Shown here in pieces: positions 27,061-36,325 of a stretch of DNA of 64,000 nt. Positions within the stretch are counted from its first letter, which is position 1. Every line of letters starts with the position of its first letter. Source of the DNA: Microvirga alba (lineage in GTDB: Bacteria > Pseudomonadota > Alphaproteobacteria > Rhizobiales > Beijerinckiaceae); assembly GCF_015694465.1 (NCBI RefSeq), contig NZ_JADQDO010000012.1:1-64000 (forward strand), written 5' to 3'. The notes beneath the pieces were generated by a model, which made no database searches, had not been told where the DNA came from, and saw only the letters and a program-made list of their open reading frames with translations. A program made the translations under genes and the position numbers.

Positions 27061-27471
27061 TCAATCCTCTTGGGTAATAGTCAGGATTTGATCGCCCTCG
27101 GTGTAGTGCATGGCATCGAGGTAGGCGAGGAATTCATCCACGCTGTCGCCGATCAAGCGACCGATCAGGGATCCGTATTCCCGCCCGAGCTCTGAACGCA
27201 GTTCGGCCGCGTCATAGCCGATTTCAATGACACCCTGATCGGGGCGCAAGGCTAAATACCCAGGATAGAGAGAGCAAACCGCCGATTCCAGCGCGGTCAG
27301 TTCACCGGCGCCCGGAAGGTCGAAGGTGCTGCAGCGCCCGGACCAATTGCTGTGGCTTCTGAGCTTGGTTGTCAGCGGCAGCGCCGACTTGAAGACCTGC
27401 GTCGACAACGGTGACTGCTTTTCAAACAGTTCAGCAAAGACGGATTTGTCGCCAATCGAGATTTTAATCAT
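27061..27471 (-). CDS. DUF3830-like protein, third of three tandem paralogs
   Basis: 136 residues, no signal peptide, predicted all-beta. It shares with its two upstream neighbours a short pattern: an N-terminal beta hairpin, a P-x(n)-L/LP segment, HSNWSG, a middle SLYPGYLALRP, and a closing GSLIGRLIGD. From memory this is the cyclophilin-like DUF3830 family, which has no assigned function. Its ATG overlaps the stop of the preceding paralog (ATGA). Last gene of a six-gene operon headed by an amino-acid ABC importer. Confidence 0.75.
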   Translation of the reverse strand: MIKISIGDKSVFAELFEKQSPLSTQVFKSALPLTTKLRSHSNWSGRCSTFDLPGAGELTALESAVCSLYPGYLALRPDQGVIEIGYDAAELRSELGREYGSLIGRLIGDSVDEFLAYLDAMHYTEGDQILTITQED

Positions 27472-27905
27472 TCCGGATACTCTCCACGGTAGATTTCGAT
27501 GGGAATGGAGCCCCTGAAATCGGTCTCGGCAAAAGCCGCCAGCAGGGCATCTGTATTCTCATCGACAAGACCGATCAGCGAGCCATAGCCATTGACGACC
27601 CGATGATGCAGGGGCTGATCTCGCTGCTGCGCCCGCCCATAGCAGACGCTGAACATGCCGCGTTCAGGCCGAAAGACCACCTGACCGCGGGAGACAAGAG
27701 AAACGGGGTTTTCCACCCTGTCGCACAGGCGCGCCAGCGGATCGATTTTCATGTAGGTCTGCTGACCGCTCCAGCGCGCGTGGCGCAATGGGCCATGAAT
27801 GGGAAGTGCATTCCATAAGACGGCGATGTTCTTGGGCGCAGCATCGTCGTAAAGGATGGCTGATCCGGCAACGTCGCCAATTTTGAAGTGAAGCCGACGT
27901 TGCAT
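27468..27905 (-). CDS. DUF3830-like protein, second of three tandem paralogs
   Basis: 145 residues. APKNIAVLWNALPIHG, then RHARWSGQQTY, VVFRPERGMFSVCYG and NGYGSLIGLV are the best family matches of the three to the DUF3830 pattern as I know it. Divergent from its neighbours in sequence, so the duplication is old. The start codon overlaps the stop of the first paralog as TAATG, and its own stop overlaps the next start. Cytoplasmic, no membrane segment. Confidence 0.78.
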   Translation of the reverse strand: MQRRLHFKIGDVAGSAILYDDAAPKNIAVLWNALPIHGPLRHARWSGQQTYMKIDPLARLCDRVENPVSLVSRGQVVFRPERGMFSVCYGRAQQRDQPLHHRVVNGYGSLIGLVDENTDALLAAFAETDFRGSIPIEIYRGEYPE

Positions 27906-28381
27906 TATCGTTCTCCGTTCATCGTCAAGAAGCCGGTTGCTGCGCCCCTATCGGACATCTTTTCAAGATAAGCCGCGGCGTCCGGTCCAAAATCGGCGAT
28001 CCGCGCAAAGGGCGTTACGTAGGACGGCCCAATAGCGTTGCGATATTCGGCGTGACCGAACGCCACGACGATTTCAGCCGTCGCGGAATAGATCGCGGGA
28101 AGCCGCGCCCAAACATCCGTCTGGTAAGTCGAGTTGCGTCGTTCGATGGGGCGAAGGCAGATGATGCCCGGATAAAGCGAGATGACTGGCTGCTCGGCCT
28201 CCTCGATGTCCAGCACCGGGCCTTGGTCGAGGCCGGCGAGTAACGCCGGCCCACACCAGTGCGAACGGGTGAGGTTGAGATCGAGGTGACCGATTTTGCG
28301 CAACGCGGCGACAGTCTTGGGGGCCCACTTGTCGAGGACCTCAATATCGAAGCTTTCGCCTGATATATGAATTGCGTTCAT
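27905..28381 (-). CDS. DUF3830-like protein, first of three tandem paralogs
   Basis: 158 residues. WAPKTVAALRKIGHLDLN, then TRSHWCGPALL, and SLYPGIICLRP align with the other two copies; a GHAEYRNAIG-like segment replaces the usual glycine-rich end. It begins 45 bases after the binding-protein gene. Tight coupling with an importer suggests the products bind, modify or sense the imported amino acid or derivative. This is inference; the family has no known activity. Confidence 0.75.
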   Translation of the reverse strand: MNAIHISGESFDIEVLDKWAPKTVAALRKIGHLDLNLTRSHWCGPALLAGLDQGPVLDIEEAEQPVISLYPGIICLRPIERRNSTYQTDVWARLPAIYSATAEIVVAFGHAEYRNAIGPSYVTPFARIADFGPDAAAYLEKMSDRGAATGFLTMNGER

Positions 28382-28426
28382 TGCGTTCTTACTCTCTCGT
28401 ATGCAGTCGCGGATTTTCGCCGATGA

Positions 28427-29275
28427 CTAATCCGTGCCCTGGTCGATTGTGATTTCTCCGAGCATTTGCTCGGATAGCTTGTATTTTTCGATGATCTTCT
28501 TGTACTCACCATCGGCCACAAGCTGATCCAGGGCGCCCTTGACGGCGTCTCGCAGACCGGCATTCTCGTGAGTGAACGCAAATCCATAGAGTTGCTTGTG
28601 GAATGGCTTGCCGATGGCAGCGAAATTGTTCTTTGGATCGTCCGCCCAGTAATTGATCTTTTCCGCGCCGATGGCTCCGGCAACGAGACGGCCCTGGCGG
28701 ATCTGGAGTTGTGTATCGGGCAGACCCTTCGTTCCGAGGATCAGCGGCTGATTGTCCGCCGGGCAGTTCTTCTCGCCCCATTGCTGTATCAGACGGAAGT
28801 AAGTGGTGTGCTCGGGAGCTCCCAGCGCCTTGCCGCACAGTTGCGTCGGATCCTTGTACACGGCGGCGTTTTCCTTGGTCGTATAGAAGACCGGGCCCGT
28901 ACTCAGATAATCGACGAACGAGAGTTTGCGATGACGCCCGGGGATGTCGTTGAAATGCGAGCCGATCATATCGATGCGGCCAGAATCCAGCGCCGGACTC
29001 ATGGACGGCACATCCATCATCTGAAACTTGAGCGAGAGACCAAGCTTGCTCGCGATGCTTTCGACCAGCTCCACATTGAAGCCGATCAGCTTGCCGGTTT
29101 TGATGTCTTCGTATTCCATTGGCGGAGAGTTCGTCTCCATACCGACATTCCAAGTCTTGCTCGTCTCGAATTTCTCTGGAAGCTTGATTGGATCCTTGGC
29201 ATTGGCCGGATGGGTTGCCAGGCCTGCAGCAATCGCGCCGGCGGCGAGGCTCGTCGTCAAACGTATCTTTTTCAT
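28427..29275 (-). CDS. Substrate-binding protein of a polar amino-acid ABC importer
   Basis: 282 residues, family 3 (HisJ/GlnH-like) solute-binding protein. A Sec signal peptide ends near HPANA (about residue 26). Characteristic segments: METNSPPMEYED (ligand-site start), IGFNVELVESIASKLGL, and GRIDMIGSHFND. GAGAGGG precedes the ATG. Third gene of the operon after the permease and ATPase genes. The ligand pocket cannot be read by eye. Confidence 0.92.
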   Translation of the reverse strand: MKKIRLTTSLAAGAIAAGLATHPANAKDPIKLPEKFETSKTWNVGMETNSPPMEYEDIKTGKLIGFNVELVESIASKLGLSLKFQMMDVPSMSPALDSGRIDMIGSHFNDIPGRHRKLSFVDYLSTGPVFYTTKENAAVYKDPTQLCGKALGAPEHTTYFRLIQQWGEKNCPADNQPLILGTKGLPDTQLQIRQGRLVAGAIGAEKINYWADDPKNNFAAIGKPFHKQLYGFAFTHENAGLRDAVKGALDQLVADGEYKKIIEKYKLSEQMLGEITIDQGTD

Positions 29276-29293
29276 TTTTCCCTCTCTCTGTTT

Positions 29294-30061
29294 TCATCTC
29301 AGTACGGACGAGATGAAGTCCTTCGTGCGACTGTTGCGTGGCGCAAACAGAACGGCCTCTGGCTCGCCTTGCTCGGCGATTGATCCCTTGTCCATGAACA
29401 CCACTTTGTTGGCGACTTCCCGGGCGAACCCGAGTTCGTGCGTCACCACCAGCATGGTCATGCCGCTTTCGGCCAGTGAGCGCATGACGGTGAGGACTTC
29501 TGCGACAAGTTCTGGATCGAGCGCGGAGGTGGGCTCGTCGAACAGCATGACATCCGGCTCCATGGCCAGCGCCCTGGCGATCGCCACGCGCTGCTGTTGG
29601 CCACCCGAGAGCTGAGAGGGATATGCATGTGTCTTGTCACGCAGACCCACCTTGTCCAGCAGGGCGAGCGCACGCGCCTCAGCGTCGCGCCGGGCGATTT
29701 TCTTGACCCGGATCGGCGCCTCGATAATGTTCTCGAGCGCAGTGAAATGCGGGAAGAGATTGAACCGTTGGAACACCATGCCGATCTTGGCACGCTGGCG
29801 CACCACATCGACCGTCGGCAGCTCCACGAGCCGACCGGCCTTTTCCTTCCACCCCTGAGGCACGCCATCGATCCAGATAAGTCCGTCCTCGGCACGTTCG
29901 AGCTGATTGACACAGCGCAGCAGCGTGCTTTTTCCTGAGCCGGAAGGACCAATCAGACAGACGATGTCGCCCTCTGCGATGTCGAGATTGATGTTATGAA
30001 GGACCTGGAGAGAGCCGAAATATTTGTTCAACCCGCGAATGACTATCTTGGGGGCGTTCAT
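29294..30061 (-). CDS. ATPase of a polar amino-acid ABC importer (GlnQ/HisP type)
   Basis: 255 residues, full length. Walker [11 protein letters not shown]-loop [12 protein letters not shown], signature LSGGQQQRV, Walker [16 protein letters not shown]-loop VVTHE. A small insertion after the Walker A region (around [20 protein letters not shown], residues about 63-85) is longer than in most GlnQ proteins but is seen in some subgroups. ATGA overlap with the permease gene upstream; 18 bases to the binding-protein gene. Confidence 0.94.
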   Translation of the reverse strand: MNAPKIVIRGLNKYFGSLQVLHNINLDIAEGDIVCLIGPSGSGKSTLLRCVNQLERAEDGLIWIDGVPQGWKEKAGRLVELPTVDVVRQRAKIGMVFQRFNLFPHFTALENIIEAPIRVKKIARRDAEARALALLDKVGLRDKTHAYPSQLSGGQQQRVAIARALAMEPDVMLFDEPTSALDPELVAEVLTVMRSLAESGMTMLVVTHELGFAREVANKVVFMDKGSIAEQGEPEAVLFAPRNSRTKDFISSVLR

Positions 30062-30972
30062 CGTTGTGCCTTTCCGCCTTCAATGCTGCGTTGAGCGAGA
30101 GACGTGCGGCTCGAGAAGCCGCGGCTGAGCCGGCGCTCAAGGAAGTACTGTCCGACAGTCAGGGCACTGACGACGAGCAGATACCAGAAGGTCGCAACGA
30201 TAAGGAGTTCGATGATGTAATTGTTCACGTAGTAGATGCGCTGAGCGGCATTTAGAATTTCCGTGAACTGGATCGCGCTGGCCAAGGATGTCGCTTTGAC
30301 CATGCCGATGAATTCGTTGCCAACCGGGGGAATGATCCCGCGCAACGCCTGCGGGAGGATGATGCGGCGCATAGCTTGGTGGCGTGTCATGCCAAGGGCG
30401 TCAGCTGCTTCTCCCTGCCCTGTATCAACGGAAAGGATACCGGCCCGAATGACCTCCGCCGTATAGGCGCTTTGGCAGATGCCCAAACCCAGCAGAGTCG
30501 CGACAAAGGGCGTCATGACCGTTACCGTCGAGATTTCGAACAGGTAGGGGATCGCAATGACCGGAAAGATCAGGGCAAGATTGAACCAAAGAAAGAGCTG
30601 CAGGAGTTGCGGGCTGCCGCGAAAGATCCACATGTAAAGAATTGCGGAGTAGCGAGCGACCGGGTTCTCCGACATGCGCATCAGCGCAAAAATGAGTCCA
30701 AGCACGACGCCTACCGCCATGGCCAGAGGGGCCATGATAATCGTCTTAACTAGACCGTTTAGAATACTGCGTGCCGTCAGGAATTCGCCGACAATTTCCC
30801 AGTCGATCTTCCCCCCGGCAAAAGCACGCGCGATGAGAAACATCAACACTATCAGGATCAATCCGCCCAGATAACGCCCGTAATGAGGCTGTCGCACCCG
30901 CTTGAGATGCAGCAATTTCTCTCCTGGATTCTGTGGATCCGGATCTGATCTTTTGATTTTTTGAATGATCAC
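30058..30972 (-). CDS. Permease of a polar amino-acid ABC importer
   Basis: 304 residues. A cytoplasmic N-terminal tail of about 35 residues is followed by five or so membrane helices and the EAA loop [20 protein letters not shown]. Only one permease gene is present, so the channel is probably a homodimer. It is the first gene of the six-gene operon, with the upstream promoter in the 500-bp gap to its right. Confidence 0.92.
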   Translation of the reverse strand: MIIQKIKRSDPDPQNPGEKLLHLKRVRQPHYGRYLGGLILIVLMFLIARAFAGGKIDWEIVGEFLTARSILNGLVKTIIMAPLAMAVGVVLGLIFALMRMSENPVARYSAILYMWIFRGSPQLLQLFLWFNLALIFPVIAIPYLFEISTVTVMTPFVATLLGLGICQSAYTAEVIRAGILSVDTGQGEAADALGMTRHQAMRRIILPQALRGIIPPVGNEFIGMVKATSLASAIQFTEILNAAQRIYYVNNYIIELLIVATFWYLLVVSALTVGQYFLERRLSRGFSSRTSLAQRSIEGGKAQR

Positions 30973-31473
30973 GCGTGAAGGCCCTCTAGTAGGAAGCTAA
31001 GTTGTTATTGTTCTTCCTTGAGACCATCCTGCGAACAGATCCCATCCGCGTAAATATCCGTGTCGGAATTGTTCTATTGATGGTTTTGAATGTATCTCGC
31101 CAAGAGGGGGCCGTGCTGTTCCATTGCGGTGCACGCAAGGACAGGCCGCTGTCGGGGCCGATAACGACACCGTCAGGATTACGCCTCACGGAATCCGTCG
31201 CGTCGCCGCTCGTCGATCGTATGCTGTCGGAGGCGGTGGCGTCGCCGGGGATGCCTCCTGATTGGGTGGATAGCTATCCGGCCTGCAAGCCATCATGCGT
31301 CGAAACGCTTGGCCATCTGAACCAGTCGGGTCCGGTATTTTGCGCGGCTGGGCATCGACGACGCCATTCTGACACGGATCGAGCAGAGGCTGACCTCACT
31401 CCTCTCGGCATTTGAAGCCGCATGATTTCATCAGAAAACCGGATTCTTCTGAATCATGCGCGTAGTTCATACG
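30973..31473. other. Intergenic region with a palindromic repeat and possible gene relic
   Basis: No intact gene. One plus-strand frame around 31,325-31,415 reads RYFARLGIDDAILTRIEQRL, which looks protein-like but has no start and no family I recognise, so it may be the tail of a lost gene. A palindromic element lies at the right end. The promoter of the leftward importer operon should be near 31,000-31,050. Confidence 0.5.
31420..31459. repeat. Hyphomicrobiales-type intergenic palindrome
   Basis: An imperfect 40-bp inverted repeat: left arm GCATGATTTCATCAGAAAAC, right arm ending CTTCTGAATCATGC. The shape, with an ATCATGC-type end and a central AAAACCGG, resembles a palindrome common between genes in rhizobia and relatives. 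A copy search of the host genome would settle it. Confidence 0.55.
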
Positions 31474-31890
31474 CTACCGGGATTTCGGTGTGCTGCAGGT
31501 TGGGCGATCTTCAACATGCGCCCGAAGCCACTCAGCAAACTTCGCTTCAGTCATGTCGCTTCGGCTGTCGGCTAACGCCATCCAGACGCGGACGACTTCG
31601 GCGTCGGTGGCGGTCAGCTCGAGGCCGTTAAGGTCCAGAAACAGTTCCGTGACGACGAGGGACGTTCGCTTGTTGCCATCCACGAAGGCATGGTTCCGGG
31701 CGATGCCGAAGCCATAGGCGGCAGCGAGATCAACGGTATTGGGAGTGCCGTATCCCGAGAGGTTCTGCGCACGAGCCAGAGCGGATTCCAGCAGCCCCTC
31801 ATCCTTGATACCGGAAAGGCCACCATGCTCGGCAATCTGCTCATCATGGAGCGCGAGCACGGTGGCTTTGGCCACCCAAATCGGAGCCAT
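31474..31890 (-). CDS. doc: Doc-type toxin (Fic/Doc family) of a type II toxin-antitoxin pair
   Basis: 138 residues. The Fic/Doc active site HAFVDGNKRTSLVV matches HxFxDGNKR, including the catalytic His and the phosphate-binding loop. Relatives phosphorylate elongation factor Tu and stop translation. Start ATG directly follows the antitoxin stop (TAAATG), so the two are translationally coupled. The toxin looks intact: no stop, and the length is typical. Confidence 0.92.
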   Translation of the reverse strand: MAPIWVAKATVLALHDEQIAEHGGLSGIKDEGLLESALARAQNLSGYGTPNTVDLAAAYGFGIARNHAFVDGNKRTSLVVTELFLDLNGLELTATDAEVVRVWMALADSRSDMTEAKFAEWLRAHVEDRPTCSTPKSR

Positions 31891-32124
31891 TTATTTTGCT
31901 AGCTCTCTCAGGGCATTGCGGCGCTTCCGCATGATGCGGCGCGCGGCCTCCATCTGGCCTTCGAATTCTGGATCATATGGCGTCAGACGATAGCCATCAG
32001 GGCTCTCCGTCAGAAAGAGCGTATCGCCCTTATCGACCTTTAGGCGAGCAAGTGCTTCTTTGGAAAAGGTCGTTCCGACAGAGTTTCCTACTTGCGTCAG
32101 CTTGAGCTTAAGCACTGTAGACAT
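31891..32124 (-). CDS. AbrB/MazE-type antitoxin
   Basis: 77 residues. The N-terminal half (LKLTQVGNSVGTTFSKEALARL) begins like a swapped-hairpin AbrB DNA-binding domain (K-x-T-x-x-G-N-S); the charged C-terminal tail should wrap the toxin. An excellent ribosome site, AAGGAGGG, lies four bases before the ATG at 32,124; the frame is open 27 codons upstream without homology. It should repress its own promoter through the dyad at 32,143-32,156. Confidence 0.9.
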   Translation of the reverse strand: MSTVLKLKLTQVGNSVGTTFSKEALARLKVDKGDTLFLTESPDGYRLTPYDPEFEGQMEAARRIMRKRRNALRELAK

Positions 32125-32142
32125 GTGGCCCTCCTTCGCGTC

Positions 32143-32156
32143 ATAACGATTGTTAT
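32143..32156. promoter_or_regulatory. Candidate toxin-antitoxin operator
   Basis: ATAAC-GATT-GTTAT is a perfect five-base dyad, followed at once by a GTTATAAC palindrome (32,152-32,159). It sits 19-32 bp upstream of the antitoxin ATG, where an autorepressor site is expected. A small GCGGT/ACCGC stem with an A5 loop lies at 32,189-32,203. Confidence 0.55.
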
Positions 32157-32357
32157 AACCATAGCCGCCCCTAGACGTTTTCGCAAGGGCGGTAAAAAAC
32201 CGCATCCCGCGTCAGGTATGCTTTGGTCGCTGTGGAGGATGCGACGAATAACCAGAACACCGCGCGCCTAGCGTTTGCTTTTCGTAACGTCTAGCCTCCA
32301 AATCATCACAAGAAGCCAAACCTGTGCCAAACGGCAAAAGACATCAAGGGGGCTAAA

Positions 32358-33482
32358 TTGGCGTTTCGCTTTCTCCACACGGCCGATTGGCAAATCGGAA
32401 AGCCTTTCGCCAACATCGCGGGCGATTCCGGGGCGGAGCTTCGTTCTCAACGCATCAAGACGGTTGAGAGCATCGCTCAGATCGCCAACGAGCGCGCCGT
32501 CGATGCTATCCTGGTTGCCGGTGATGCTTTCGATAGCAATGAGGTTTCCGATCGGACGATCGTTCGAACCATCGAGGCCCTCGCCCCCTTTTCCGGATCC
32601 TGGATCTTCCTGCCTGGTAACCACGATGCAGCACTCGCCCATAGTGTTTGGACCCGAATGCATGCGATGGGGTTACCCAGCAACATCGTCATTGCTGACA
32701 AACCGGAACCGATCGACCGTTGGAATGGGCGCGCCACCGTCCTGCCAGCACCCTTGCGCCGCCGCCGTGAATCGCTTGACCAGACCGAGTGGTTTGACCA
32801 AGCGCCCTCCTCAGATGGGAGCTGCCGGATCGGCCTGGCCCATGGAAGCGTTGCGAACCGGTTGCCCGGGAACGCCGACTCCTCCAACGAAATCCCCGAG
32901 GACAGAGCCGAACGGGCCGGGCTCTGTTATCTCGCCCTCGGCGATTGGCATGGCGCCCTCAAGATTGCGCCCCGCACCTGGTATTCAGGTGCCCCAGAAC
33001 CCGATCGTCATAAGGCCAACGATGCGGGGTCAATCTTCATCGTCGATATCGACCGGCCTCGCGCCCCGGAACGGGTCGAGACCCTGAATGTCGGCCGCTA
33101 TTACTGGATCCGGATCGACATCGAACTCATCGACGGAACATGCGAACGCGCTCTTCAGGCCCTTGAGGGTCTCTCGAACGAATATCGGACCTGTGTGGTT
33201 TTCCTCAATCTCACCGGCGCTATCAGCTTGGCCGAGCGCCGCCGCCTCGAACTTGAGCTGAAAAAATGGGAGGCTCGGGTTCATCATCTCGAAATCGATG
33301 ACAGCGGCCTCATCGACGAACCCACACCTGACGATCTTGATGCCCTGGACAATACCGGCTTCGTTCGGCTTGCCGTCGAGCGGCTTCGCTTGCGCGCCTC
33401 GGACCCAGGCGATCCTGAATCCTCCGCGGCGCGAATGGCACTGCGCATGATGTATCTCGACCATTTTGCCAAGGGCGCTTGA
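32358..33482 (+). CDS. SbcD/Mre11-like metallophosphoesterase (DNA repair exonuclease family)
   Basis: 374 residues, calcineurin-like phosphoesterase. Motifs: HTADWQIG (SbcD has HTSDWHLG, so a metal His position is Gln here), GDAFDSNEVSD, PGNHDAA, GLAHGSV and ALGDWHG near residue 195 (in place of the usual GHxH). The start is a TTG preceded by AAGGGGG, and homology begins at the second residue. Four bases separate it from the ATPase gene, so both are made together as an SbcCD/Mre11-Rad50-like complex acting on DNA ends. A C-terminal helical region of about 120 residues should bind the ATPase. Confidence 0.88.
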   Translation: MAFRFLHTADWQIGKPFANIAGDSGAELRSQRIKTVESIAQIANERAVDAILVAGDAFDSNEVSDRTIVRTIEALAPFSGSWIFLPGNHDAALAHSVWTRMHAMGLPSNIVIADKPEPIDRWNGRATVLPAPLRRRRESLDQTEWFDQAPSSDGSCRIGLAHGSVANRLPGNADSSNEIPEDRAERAGLCYLALGDWHGALKIAPRTWYSGAPEPDRHKANDAGSIFIVDIDRPRAPERVETLNVGRYYWIRIDIELIDGTCERALQALEGLSNEYRTCVVFLNLTGAISLAERRRLELELKKWEARVHHLEIDDSGLIDEPTPDDLDALDNTGFVRLAVERLRLRASDPGDPESSAARMALRMMYLDHFAKGA

Positions 33483-33486
33483 TCCT

Positions 33487-36120
33487 ATGCATCTCCGTCG
33501 CATCGAAATCAGCAATTTCCGGAAGATCCAGCATGTCGTGATCGACGACCTTCGGGACGGTCTCAACGTCATTTCCGGTGACAATGAAGCCGGCAAGTCG
33601 ACGATCCTGGCCGCCCTGCGCGCCGCGCTCTTCGAACGTCATCGGGTTGGGGGTGAAGCGGCTGCAGCCATGTTGCCATATAATCAATCCGTCAGACCCG
33701 AAATCCTTGTCGATTTCGATCTCGACGGACATCCTTGGAAGCTCCGCAAGGCTTTCTGCCAAAAGGCAGAAGTCGAATTGATCGGCCCGGGAGAGCGCCA
33801 TACCGGCGATCCAGCCGAGGAGCGCCTTGCGCAGCTCTTTGGCTTCACTCCGCCAGGACGCGGTGCCTCAAAGCCGCAGGACCACCAGGGTATTTATGGT
33901 CTGCTTTGGGTGGAGCAGGGTGCGTCCCACCGCGCTCTTGGCGTCGGTGCCGGCCGCGAGTCCCTTGCCTCAGCCCTTGAGAGCGAGGTCGGGCAAGTCA
34001 TCGGAGGCGAGCGGGGCAGGGCCCTTCTGGCCGCCGCCGAGGCCCGTCGTAATGTTTACTGGGACAGACGCGACACGCCCAAGCCAAAAGGCGACTACAA
34101 GGCGCGTATCGAGGAGGTCGAGGAGCTAAAGGCGCGCAAAGAGGACGTTGAGACCCGGCTTTCCACCTATGATGAAAAGATCGCCTTGCTCTCGAAGAAG
34201 CGCGACATTCTTGCTCGACATGAACGCGACGCCTCTCTGGAATCAGCAGTCGCCTCATTGAGCAAAGCTCAGCAGACCATCACCCGGACCAAGAAACTCG
34301 AAACCGCCGTCAGCGAAGCCGCTGAAAAGCGCAAGCGCTTTGAGACCGAGGAACGGGCGACATCCGATCGCCTGGACGCACGCGAAAAACTCATCAAGCA
34401 GGTCGAATCCGCCCGTACGGCTCTCAACAAAGCGGCGACCGAAGCCGATGAAGCCAAGTCCGCATTTGCCCGACTTGAAACCGTAGACAAGGCGGCCAAT
34501 GATCAACTGGTTCAGGCTCGCGCAGCGCGACTTCAGAACGATCGGCGCGTCACCTCGATCGAGCAAGCCATCAATCACCGTCGCGCCGAAGACATTCTCG
34601 CGCGTCTCGAACAGCAGCTCACCACAGTCGAAAGCGCCGATGCCAAGCGCCGGGAAGCTCTCGCGACGGCGGATTCCTTGCCGCTTGACCAGAAGCAGCT
34701 CGCCAAGCTCGAGCAGGCCGTGGACGAATGCAACCGGCTCAAGGCACGCATCGATGCCGCGAGCGTGCAAATTGTCTTTCATCCGATCGGCAACCAGAAA
34801 ATCTCGATCGAGGGAACAGCCCGTGACCCAAGCGTTCCTCTCCTTCTCGCAGATGATTCAATTCTTGAACTAGAAGGTTTCGGCCGTCTGACAATCCATC
34901 CAGGGGGTGGTGTCACAGAACTTGTTCAATCGCTTCAGGATGCGCAACACGTTCTGCAGCGAGCCCTTCAGCAGGCGGGTCTTGCAAGCGTTTCGGAAGC
35001 CAAAGCCGAATTTCAGCGTAAACTGGACGCCCTCGCCGAGGCTGAGCTTCAGAAAAAACTGATCGCTGCCAGCGCACCCAAAGGTCTCGAAGCGCTCCGT
35101 CAAGAAGTCGAAACCCAACGGGTCCTTACCCGGCGGCTCGCGACCCACAATCTCTCACCGACCGACGCTACTGACGAAATGCTTGAACTCGCTCGCCAGG
35201 AGCAAAATATCGCGGCCAAGGTCGAGGCCACGTCCGAAGATAATGCCTCCCGCAACCGGGCCAATCGTGAAACCGCCAGCCAGGACGTCGCGGTCAAAGC
35301 CGAACGTGTCGCTGCGGCGACCCAGGATTTGAACCTCAAAGTTGGTGAACTTAACGCGGCCCGCGAGAAAATGTCGGATGAGGAGATGCGTGCTGCTTTT
35401 GAAGCCGCGCAGATTGCCCTGCGAGCGGCCATTTCTCTCGAAAGCGAAGCAGCCTTGGCCCTTGATGAGGCCGATCCGGAGGCTGCAATCCTGACCCTCC
35501 AGCGGGCCAAACTCGCTGAGGAATCCATTCGCTTGGATATCGACAAGACCTCCCGCGAAGTCCGCGACCTTGAGGTCGAGCTCAAAGCGCTCGGCCGCGA
35601 CGGCCTCGGCGAACAACTTGCCGAAATTGAAGGCGAATTGTCTCTCAAACAGCGCCAGGCCGAAACCAAAAAGGCAGAAGCCGATGGCGCTCGACTTCTC
35701 TATGAGACCCTTTCCAAAGCCCAGAAGGAATCCAAGGATCGCTGGCTGGGTCCCGTGCGAGAGCGGGTTGCTCCCTATCTGAAGCTCATTCAGCCCGATA
35801 GCGATATCGTTCTCAACGAAGAGACACTCGAAATTGAGAAATTCGTGCGGAAAGGCGTCGATGAACCCTTCGAAGGTCTCAGCATAGGCGCGCGGGAGCA
35901 AGCCGCGGTCATCACGCGCCTGGCCCTAGCCGATATCCTCCGAGGATCGGGACAGCCATCCGTGGTCATTCTCGACGATGCCCTCGTCAACACTGATGAG
36001 CAGCGTCTCGATCGCATGCACCTCGTTTTGCACAAGGCCGCAAGCGCTCTGCAGATCCTGATTCTCACCTGTCGGGAACGGGATTTTCTCCAGCTCGGGG
36101 CGCCGATCCGACGGATTTGA
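33487..36120 (+). CDS. SbcC/Rad50-like SMC-type ATPase with beta-rich insert instead of a zinc hook
   Basis: 877 residues. Walker A GDNEAGKST (about residues 32-40); long charged coiled coils about 200-420 and 480-760; signature-like LSIGAREQAAVITRLAL; Walker B VVILDDALVNTDEQRL; a final LILTCRERDF. The family uses ATP to clamp DNA ends for the partner nuclease. Oddities: no CxxC zinc hook anywhere (only isolated Cys), and a segment of about 50 residues (about 425-474, rich in Val, Ile, Gly) sits between the coils where a hook or hinge would be. The signature has Ile-Gly where most have Gly-Gly. A clear hairpin terminates the unit. Confidence 0.87.
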   Translation: MHLRRIEISNFRKIQHVVIDDLRDGLNVISGDNEAGKSTILAALRAALFERHRVGGEAAAAMLPYNQSVRPEILVDFDLDGHPWKLRKAFCQKAEVELIGPGERHTGDPAEERLAQLFGFTPPGRGASKPQDHQGIYGLLWVEQGASHRALGVGAGRESLASALESEVGQVIGGERGRALLAAAEARRNVYWDRRDTPKPKGDYKARIEEVEELKARKEDVETRLSTYDEKIALLSKKRDILARHERDASLESAVASLSKAQQTITRTKKLETAVSEAAEKRKRFETEERATSDRLDAREKLIKQVESARTALNKAATEADEAKSAFARLETVDKAANDQLVQARAARLQNDRRVTSIEQAINHRRAEDILARLEQQLTTVESADAKRREALATADSLPLDQKQLAKLEQAVDECNRLKARIDAASVQIVFHPIGNQKISIEGTARDPSVPLLLADDSILELEGFGRLTIHPGGGVTELVQSLQDAQHVLQRALQQAGLASVSEAKAEFQRKLDALAEAELQKKLIAASAPKGLEALRQEVETQRVLTRRLATHNLSPTDATDEMLELARQEQNIAAKVEATSEDNASRNRANRETASQDVAVKAERVAAATQDLNLKVGELNAAREKMSDEEMRAAFEAAQIALRAAISLESEAALALDEADPEAAILTLQRAKLAEESIRLDIDKTSREVRDLEVELKALGRDGLGEQLAEIEGELSLKQRQAETKKAEADGARLLYETLSKAQKESKDRWLGPVRERVAPYLKLIQPDSDIVLNEETLEIEKFVRKGVDEPFEGLSIGAREQAAVITRLALADILRGSGQPSVVILDDALVNTDEQRLDRMHLVLHKAASALQILILTCRERDFLQLGAPIRRI

Positions 36121-36122
36121 AC

Positions 36123-36153
36123 GATCCAGACGTCGGCTGAACCGATCTGGATC
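36123..36153 (+). terminator. Transcription terminator hairpin after the SbcC-like gene
   Basis: GATCCAGA and TCTGGATC pair perfectly; inside, TCGG and CCGA pair around a short loop. The structure starts two bases after the ATPase stop. It lacks a long T-run but is by far the strongest stem nearby. Confidence 0.65.
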
Positions 36154-36325
36154 CGCCGGTGTTCGGAACGACCCCAGCGGGATTTGTCGGAGAGTTCAAT
36201 ATTGCTTTTCGCCGAGCAACCGCGCCTTCGGCGGTGTTGAGAAGCCTCGCGGCCTAAACGCGCCGTCGAGATATGACGATGCCCTTCAAGCCCGGGTTTG
36301 AGACAAATTTCAAAAAACCTAGAGG

